Shown here in pieces: positions 18,521 through 23,716 of a stretch of 23,716 nucleotides of DNA; within the stretch, counting starts at the first letter, position 1, and the number at the start of each line of letters is the position of its first letter. The DNA is taken from positions 1 through 23,716 of the forward strand of contig RXOD01004344.1 of assembly GCA_005223375.1 (NCBI GenBank). Direction: 5' to 3'. The position numbers and the translations under genes are program-made. Source of the stretch: Amoebophrya sp. AT5.2 (taxonomy: Eukaryota > Sar > Dinophyceae > Syndiniales > Amoebophryaceae). The notes below the pieces were generated by a model, which ran no database searches, was not told the DNA's origin, and was given only the letters and a program-made list of their open reading frames with translations.

Positions 18521-21500
18521 GTACCTACTGTTAGATTTCTGGTTTTGATGTTTTTCCGTCAATTAAATTAATAGAGTCGCGCTTGCTTGGGGGGGGGCGT
18601 TCAATGAAGCGGCACGCGGTATGGTAATAAATATGTATCACCATCATCGAATTCGACCCCATCAAACGAAAGGAGGAGGTACTTGCACCACTATACACTT
18701 ACCAATACGAAGAAGGCATACAACGATACGATCTTGAAAATGACCGCCAGGTCACCTCTGGCCCACGATCTCGCAGCGACGCCGACGTCCTCACGCGCAT
18801 GAAGGAGTTGCAGCAGGAGCGGCAGCGGAAGTTTTCTCCCGACGTGATCGCCGCTTCTCAGGGGGTTTCCGAGAAAATGTTTCTGTCCTGGCTGGACAAG
18901 GAGCTGGAGGACGAGCAGGCTTGCATCCAGCTGCCGTTCGCCCTTCTTCTCGTCGCTGTTTTCGCGGCTTTGTGCGTGGCGGTGCTGGGCAACCAGTACG
19001 TGCAGGACGTGCAAACGAGTATCGATGGCTTCCTCCGCGAGAACACCAATTTTGGGTACGACTCGATGACCTCTTCCACGGGCACAAGGGGCTCGACGAC
19101 GTGCATTCGATAGCGGACTTCTGGAGCTGGCTGCGGGTCGGCTTCGTTCCTGTCGTGCTGCGCGACAGCTACGAGTACAGCGAGAGGCTGGAACAGCACT
19201 ACACCGGTACTGTCGGAATGGCCGCAAACTCGACGGCGATCCAGCAGCTGCTACCCGCGCAGCAGCAGTACGCCGCCGCGTACACGCGATCGCACCCGGT
19301 GCCGAGCGACTTCCTTCACTGGAACCACCTGGTTGGGGGCGTGCGGCTTACACAGAGCACGGTAAATTCCGACGGAGCACCCATATCGTCAGGAGCTTCC
19401 TCTTGTAAGAACGTTCCCGCGACGTTTCGTGCGGCACTGGGTAACCGGCTCTCTCCGTGCTTCGGCAGCGACGCGGACCATTTCCCAGCCCTGCAGCACG
19501 AGCTCCCGTCCAGCTCCAGGCCGCTCGCCTCCGGGGGCCAGAACACGGTTTATTTGCCGACCACGGCCGCCGCGGGCTTCCAGTCCACCGCCGAACTACA
19601 AACGAGAATCGCGAACCTGGAGACCGCGCTCTACCTGCGCGAAAACGTGAGGAAGGTCCAAGTGAGCTTCTTCTCCCTGAACCGCGAGTTTGGGCTGTGG
19701 ACGATGACCACGGTGTCGTTCACGTTCCGGAGGGGCGGCGGCGTCATCAAGGACATCTACGCGCAGTCGACGTGGCTGTCTCCCTACGGCGCGGGGTCGT
19801 CGGAACCAGGTGCAGCGGAGGATGATCCACCTGTAACCACGCTTGTGCTCATCGCGGTTTGGGTGGGGATGAACGCGAAGATGTTTCTATCCGAGCTGAA
19901 CGAGATGCGGCAAATTCTGCGCGAAACACGCAACTTGAAGAGGTTCGTGGAGAGCTACTTCTGCATCTGGAACGTGGTCGATTGGATCACCGTGTTGTCC
20001 GCCGGCGGCCTCGTCGCCGTTTTCGCGCAGGAGATCGCAGGAAAAGAAGCCTTGAAGGAAAAAATCGGCGTGTTGTCGGACGACGAACTGTACGAGATGA
20101 CGATGGACATTCTGCAGACGCACGAGGCGCTCACGATCTTGTGCTACGTGTACGTGGTCATCACCGTGCTCAGACTCTTCAAGGGCTTCGCGGCGCAGCC
20201 GCGGCTGGGCGTGGTGACATCAACGCTGGTGAACGCGGCCAGCGAAACACTCCACTTCCTCGTGGTAGCTTCTGGCGTCTCTGATGATGATGTTAATAGA
20301 GGGCCGCTACTACGAGTTCTCCTGGAAGGAATGAGCAAAAATGGGTACTAAGTAAAAAATAGAAAGAACGATAAAGCTGGGAGCTAAGGCTGAAAAAATG
20401 ATCTAACGCTACACTGTATTGCGCAGGTGTTTTCATCCGTCTTCTTCGCATACGCGCTCGCTCTCTACATTGTGTTTGGGCGCCACCTCCCGGAGTTTTC
20501 AACCCTCGGCAGCTCAGTCACGACGTGCTGGCGGATCGTGTTTGGGGACCTGGACTATGAGAAGGTACTAGTCGCGCAGCTCCTACTATTTCTTTACAAG
20601 TACAAACATACTACGTTGCACCGCGAAAGTAGAACAATCTGAATGTGACGTCTGTACCAAGACCCCTGCGCCACCCACAGTCAACGTCTTTCCCCAGATC
20701 TACCGCATCGCGCCCTGGGAGAGCCTCGTGTTCTTCTTCTCTTTCACGCTGCTCGTAGTTCTGATCATGCTGAACATGCTGCTTGCCATCGTGATCGAGA
20801 CCTACATGGACGTGAAACGGTACCGGGCCTACGCGAAAAGCGAAACGCTGTATTCGCAGGCCGTCGAGACCGTCTCTCGCTTCGTCCGCTCCCAGTACGG
20901 GCAACGAGTGACATTGAACCACATCCGCGACCAACTGCTGGATCGGGTCCGACAGCGACTGGAAGCCTGCCGCGAGAGAATACTCGCAGAAGAGGCGGGC
21001 GAGGGGGGCGTGCTAGAGGAGCACAAGGAGTTGTTCCGAAGAGCAGGTACTTGTGATCTCTAATAATGTTTTTGCCCTCACGTCGTTCACTCGCTTTCGA
21101 GGTTGAGGCTCGTTTGCATTCATTTGATTTGCTGGCGCTGTCTAAAGCAAGCGGATCATGTTGAACCAGCGGAACTAGCTTGTGTTTCATCTCAGTCACA
21201 CGACGTCATCAGATATCGGACCCGATGAAGGCGCACATCGTGCTGGGACGAAAACCTCTACGTCGACAGCTGGAAGCATAATACTTGAGGAAGAAGATCT
21301 CGCGCAGACATTGACACCGCCTACTCTTCTAGAACCCCCAGGAGGAGACGGAGAAAAAATCACCGCTGCAAAGCCAACATCGCCAGGCATGGTCCAGGTC
21401 CGGAAGGTAGACCTACAACAGGATTCTACTGCCGGCCAAGCGGCACCTGCTAGCTTCGACACGACCGCCACTGGTCCGGAGCTGAACATGAAAAACGTCT

Positions 21501-22624
21501 TCGAGGGTGAGCATAATCGCACCCCTTTTGAAAGCGGAACACTCGCCCTTCGGAGCCGCAGCGGCGGTGACTCCTCTTCCCCGGACGCGATTCCAGAAGG
21601 CACGGCTCACGAAGCGAAACCGGATGCAGCGCAGGCAGGCGAGGATAGTATTGGTAGAAAGCCAAACCACAAGCACAAACCCTTCTTCGGCTCCGCGGCG
21701 TTGCTCGACTTTTTCCGTGTCTCTGCGCGCCAGAACGTTGTGGTGAATCTGAAGACCGTGCCGTGGGGACGGAATACTTCTACAGGCCACTCTGGCCACA
21801 AGCACGAAGGCGGTGCATGTACCCACGCTGACATCAATCGGGAACCGCTTTCCGTCGCGGCCATCCGCAGCTACGTGATGCGCCGCGACTCCGCCCTGTA
21901 TGCCGACGCCGCTTTGAACGAGGAACACTTCGTGACCGTGCACGACTTAGTAAGTCTAATTCCGGAAATGCGGCTGACGCAGGCGGAGCGCGTCTTGCGG
22001 AACGCACTCGAGGATATGTTTGACGAGAGCGAGCAGCTAACCGACCCACCGCCGGCCAGGGGGTTTGAGGTATTAACCGAAGTTTTGCAGGAGCAGGTGG
22101 CGGCCGCCGTGCAGAGCTCGGAGCAGCGGGTAGTGCGGAAGATGGGGAGCGTGGCGGACAGGGTGCAGAAGGTTCAGCGGACGGTTGCAGAAGTGCTGGG
22201 AGAAGCAGATGCTGGGAGAATCGCATCGTCTACTTCTAGTGGCCAAGCGGGGGGGAGGGGGACATATGGTAGCAAACCCAAATCGAAGAGACGAGAACGA
22301 AATGACGAAAGCGACACTGGCGACGAACAGGAACACGCACAAGGCAGTAGCAGTCGCGAAGACGCCGACCGCGAACAGAGACCAGACGGCCCTCGCAGAA
22401 AAGGCCGCTTGCCTGTAACGGGGACAATCGAAACGAGGCTTGCGCGCGTGGAAGAGAAATTATCGCAATTGGTAGAGGCACTCAGCCGTGATCGACGCAT
22501 CCCTCCAATTCATGGAAGCGATGGCTTCCCATATGCGAACGAAGCAGCTCCAACACCTCGACAGATGCAAACGGGCTCTCTCGCGTACCTATGTGGGGGC
22601 GACGCCGCTAGCCCGCGAAAATAG
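18353..22624 (+). CDS. Polycystin (PKD2/TRPP-type) cation channel, five exons, one frame break
   Basis: Join 18353-18520, 18751-20264, 20427-20564, 20698-21046, 21213-22624; phases 0, 0, 0, 1 agree. Seen: N-terminal cytosolic region; TM1 (18931-18987); large extracellular TOP/polycystin domain with L-V-G-G-V-R-L-T-Q, a Cys pair, and F-F-S-L-N-R-E-F-G-L-W; TM2-TM4; S4-S5 region L-R-L-F-K-G-F; TM5; pore F-S-T-L followed by F-G-D-L-D-Y; TM6 ending L-N-M-L-L-A-I; coiled-coil tail. Family knowledge: polycystins are tetrameric non-selective, often Ca2+-permeable channels, frequently ciliary. About 1193 residues if one missing base near 19050-19075 is allowed; as it stands the frame goes from frame 1 to frame 3 there. 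The exon 1 start is an inference; ATG 18799 is an alternative but leaves a short N-terminus. No PLAT domain or EF hand is evident. Confidence 0.8.
18521..18750 (+). other. Polycystin intron 1 (230 nt, phase 0)
   Basis: Donor GTACCT, acceptor ACCGCCAG. The downstream frame is open back to 18631, so earlier acceptors cannot be excluded; 18750 is preferred because the phase matches. Near its 3' side (18679-18702) it carries GTACTT...ACCACT...CACTTAC, also found near the 3' end of receptor intron 2. Confidence 0.55.
18751..20264 (+). CDS. Polycystin exon 2: TM1, TOP domain, TM2-TM4, start of TM5 (contains frame break)
   Basis: Frame 1 covers the N-terminal coil (M-K-E-L-Q-Q-E), TM1 and S-I-D-G-F-L-R-E-N-T-N-F-G; frame 3 resumes at D-L-F-H-G-H-K-G-L-D-D-V-H-S-I-A-D-F-W, the expected next polycystin segment. 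No GT-AG intron with the right phase fits in the gap (the only GT/AG pair, 19056-19088, keeps frame 1), so one base appears missing, perhaps in TTTT or GGG at 19050-19056. TOP domain about 19120-19790, with the two Cys at S-C-K-N-V and S-P-C-F-G. TM2 about 19832-19880, TM3 about 19963-20030, TM4 about 20138-20190. The exon end at 20264 (before GTAGCT) gives near-normal TM5 length; GT at 20277 is an in-phase alternative. Confidence 0.75.
19050..19075 (+). other. Apparent one-base frame break in polycystin exon 2
   Basis: Homology runs in frame 1 up to about here and in frame 3 afterwards; the frame-1 reading stops at TAG 19111-19113. The exons elsewhere add up in phase only if one base is restored. 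Most simply a sequencing/assembly deletion in the T4G3 run; a real mutation or a -1 ribosomal frameshift is possible, though no canonical slippery heptamer is visible. Confidence 0.7.
20265..20426 (+). other. Polycystin intron 2 (162 nt, phase 0)
   Basis: Donor GTAGCT (alternative at 20277), acceptor TATTGCGCAG. Interrupts TM5; splicing gives T-L-H-F-L-V-V-F-S-S-V-F-F. Reading on would stop at TAA 20349-20351. Confidence 0.65.
20427..20564 (+). CDS. Polycystin exon 3: TM5 and pore
   Basis: 46 codons. Rest of TM5 (F-A-Y-A-L-A-L-Y-I-V-F-G), the conserved F-S-T-L pore-loop start, and the selectivity-filter region F-G-D-L-D-Y at about 20541-20558, equivalent to the L-G-D motif of PKD2. The acidic filter residue fits a cation channel. 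Confidence 0.85.
20565..20697 (+). other. Polycystin intron 3 (133 nt, phase 0)
   Basis: Donor GTACTA, acceptor TTTCCCCAG. Splices the pore filter to I-Y-R-I-A-P-W-E-S-L before TM6. A preceding CCCACAG at 20680 is out of phase. Confidence 0.8.
20698..21046 (+). CDS. Polycystin exon 4: TM6 and proximal C-terminal tail
   Basis: TM6 at about 20719-20805 (F-F-F-S-F-T-L-L-V-V-L-I-M-L-N-M-L-L-A-I) with the family's L-N-M-x-L-A-I gate region and following E-T-Y-x-x-V-K. The charged tail contains amphipathic helices. Ends in phase 1 at GTACTT. Confidence 0.85.
21047..21212 (+). other. Polycystin intron 4 (166 nt, phase 1)
   Basis: Donor GTACTT, acceptor GACGTCATCAG; G plus AT gives Asp. The nearer-looking CATCTCAG at 21194-21195 is out of phase. 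Confidence 0.7.
21213..22624 (+). CDS. Polycystin exon 5: cytosolic tail with coiled coils
   Basis: About 470 residues to TAG 22622-22624. Begins with an acidic, Pro/Thr-rich disordered stretch; a middle part has H-D-L-V-S-L-I-P-E-M-R-L-T-Q-A-E-R with helical character; heptad-like helices follow (about 22070-22200, and E-T-R-L-A-R-V-E-E-K-L-S-Q-L about 22430-22475), separated by a basic/acidic linker (about 22260-22390). Coiled coils in polycystin tails usually serve assembly or partner binding. No EF hand is evident. Confidence 0.75.
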
Positions 22625-23277
22625 GGATATAGGAATGAAGAGCTGTTTCAGTTTCTTCCATCATGCACAGAAATATTGGCTTCAGCTTTTGCTAGCTGCG
22701 TGTGCATGTGCATTTTAATTTTCCTACTATGTCTGGAACAAAAATATTTGACGAATATGGCTGTATGGCTATGGCAGTTTTCAGTGCAAAATACTTAGAA
22801 GTGTAACCGGAGTAAACGTGGACAATCAAGTGCAGCGCCAGTAGATGTTAGTGATAAAGTCGCGCTTTGCTTTTCATTTCGCGTTACCGCAAGTTTTAAT
22901 GAATTCCAGACGTTGACTCTGGCGTGGAAAATCTTTCTGTGACGGAGTGAGTGACCTCTTTCGCATATTCAGATGCGGCAACTCCACCAGGAGGACAGCA
23001 CTAAAAATAAATTGGGATGTGAAAAAGAAAAGCATGTTGTTCACCACAGCACAAACGAAGTGTAGAATGCCGTCTCCGCGCACATGCGGCGTGATCATCA
23101 GCACGTGAAGGCGTGCTTCCATTTTCAAAAAGTGCAAAACCCACCTTCTTCGGGTGGGAGCCTCAGCCTGCGGGTCGCAGTACGTAGTACAGACCGACTG
23201 ATCTAAAGGTCTCGGTGCAAGACCGTCAAATCTAACGAAGCTACGTATGTAGCAACATCAATGACCCCGTTTCGAGA
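22625..23277 (+). other. Presumed 3' UTR and spacer downstream of the polycystin gene
   Basis: AT-rich, stops in all frames, no credible CDS. An AATAAA is at 23006-23011, rather far (about 380 nt) from the stop. The notable content is the hairpin cluster at 23140-23253. Confidence 0.5.
23140..23253. other. Cluster of four short hairpins, possible structured RNA
   Basis: Four perfect short stems in 114 bp: CCCACC / GGTGGG (23140-23158); CTGCG / CGCAG with a 3-nt loop (23168-23180); GGTCT / AGACC (23208-23224); GCTAC / GTAGC with a 4-nt loop (23240-23253). A TACGTA palindrome lies at 23181-23186. It does not match a tRNA, and I do not recognise a known RNA family. Could be a 3' UTR element, a small RNA gene or chance. 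Confidence 0.35.
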
Positions 23278-23716
23278 ATGAAGCTGCTTTCCTCGCCGGC
23301 CTCGCGATCCGGTAGCTCCACGTCGGGCTCGTCCTTGTCGTGGGCGTGGGCTGGCTCTCGCTCTCCACCAACCTCCACCTCCGCTCAATTTTCCCCGCCC
23401 TGCTCGATGTCATACCCTTTGTCATACCCTACGAAAGAACTGAGCTCCAGCAGCAGCAGCAGGAGGCGTTTCGGCTCGCGCCTGACGCGCACGGAGCGTG
23501 TCGCGATGAACAATCGCACCGAGTTCGGAATGCTGCACCAGCCGCGCAGCGCCGAGGTTAAGGGGAGGATCAACCTATTTTCCTGGACATCCTTCTGGTG
23601 GTGGCGGTCTTGTAGTTCCTCTCGTAGTTGGTCTGGTATGATGCAGGCAGTGGGTGGCTTGTGTTGTGTTGTATTTTGTCTCGTATTTCGTCTGATATTT
23701 TGTCTCGTATTTGGTC
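23278..23716 (+). CDS. Possible 5' end of a further gene (3' partial), frame ambiguous
   Basis: Frame 1 is open from ATG 23278 to the window edge (146 codons), Ser-rich at first, then a less biased stretch (T-E-R-V-A-M-N-N-R-T-E-F-G-M-L-H-Q-P-R-S). Frame 3 is also open from 23316 to 23559 and reads a hydrophobic then Gln-rich sequence (V-G-L-V-L-V-V-G-V-G-W). A (CAG)5 run at 23448-23462 and a 12-bp tandem repeat (GTCATACCCTTT, 23409-23432) both have periods divisible by three, which favours coding. No family recognised; exon structure unknown. Confidence 0.3.
   Translation, partial: MKLLSSPASRSGSSTSGSSLSWAWAGSRSPPTSTSAQFSPPCSMSYPLSYPTKELSSSSSSRRRFGSRLTRTERVAMNNRTEFGMLHQPRSAEVKGRINLFSWTSFWWWRSCSSSRSWSGMMQAVGGLCCVVFCLVFRLIFCLVFG
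23620..23716 (+). repeat. T/G-rich imperfect tandem repeat at the right edge
   Basis: TATTTTGTCTCGTATTT occurs at 23672 and 23696 (period 24), and a diverged relative TCTCGTAGTTGGTCTGGTAT begins near 23620. It runs off the window. Likely intronic or intergenic low complexity; if translated in frame 1 it would give an unnatural C-L-V-F repeat. Confidence 0.7.

Noticed and set aside
19056..19088. 33-nt GT-AG pair that might be a micro-intron explaining the polycystin frame change
   Set aside because: Its removal keeps frame 1 rather than restoring frame 3, and would delete the conserved segment before S-I-x-D-F-W.
22874..23137. 87-codon minus-strand ORF with a hydrophobic stretch
   Set aside because: AT-rich spacer, no homology recognised, no codon bias like the real exons; a chance ORF is likely.
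23140..23253. tRNA or hammerhead-type ribozyme
   Set aside because: No cloverleaf or T-loop consensus; a CTGAT near 23198 is not followed by the hammerhead GAAA core.
1..23716. CRISPR arrays, rRNA genes, bacterial operons or viral genes
   Set aside because: No spaced repeats of suitable size, no rRNA-like sequence, spliced eukaryotic gene structure, and no capsid or polymerase motifs seen.

Overview
The window reads as eukaryotic nuclear DNA, most likely from a protist. It holds very long open frames interrupted by short GT-AG introns, with no ribosome-binding sites or operons, and its ectodomain modules (EGF_CA, C-type lectin, TSP1, PAN-like, beta-trefoil) are typical of alveolates and other protists. 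The compact introns, the polycystin channel, the SEA-like modules with an RRRLL-type basic motif and an intron with terminal inverted repeats (introner-like) would fit a dinoflagellate-line alveolate such as a syndinian (Amoebophrya-like). That placement is inference only.

Left and centre (about 27-17334, + strand): one giant gene, 5' end outside the window. Six exons (27-8244, 8654-9212, 9717-10556, 10700-15213, 15483-15792, 15998-17334) join with matching phases into at least 5258 residues. In order it encodes three Cys/Gly repeats, a SEA-like module, a PAN-like + EGF cassette, a tandemly duplicated unrecognised domain, a second EGF + PAN-like cassette, a run of EGF_CA domains, a C-type lectin, more EGF-like repeats, a second SEA-like module, fascin-like beta-trefoils, a Cys-rich helical region, Ser/Thr-rich linkers, a sushi-like domain, a third SEA-like module, a TSP1 domain, one transmembrane helix and a cytosolic tail of about 530 residues with Tudor/SH3-like modules and Ser-Pro motifs. 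It looks like a type I surface receptor or adhesin.

Middle gap (17335-18352): presumed 3' UTR and intergenic DNA with one uncertain ORF/exon (17899-18217). Right (18353-22624, + strand): a five-exon polycystin (PKD2/TRPP-type) cation channel gene of about 1193 residues, with six TM segments, the TOP (polycystin) extracellular domain, a pore with a GD filter motif and a coiled-coil C-terminal tail. Its reading frame breaks once near 19050-19075 (one base apparently missing). The last kilobase (22625-23716) has a cluster of short hairpins, then a possible start of another gene and a repetitive right edge.

A giant lectin/EGF receptor directly upstream of a PKD2-like channel on the same strand resembles in layout the PKD1/PKD2 receptor-channel pairing of animals. 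The receptor lacks the PKD1 hallmarks, so this is an analogy to test.
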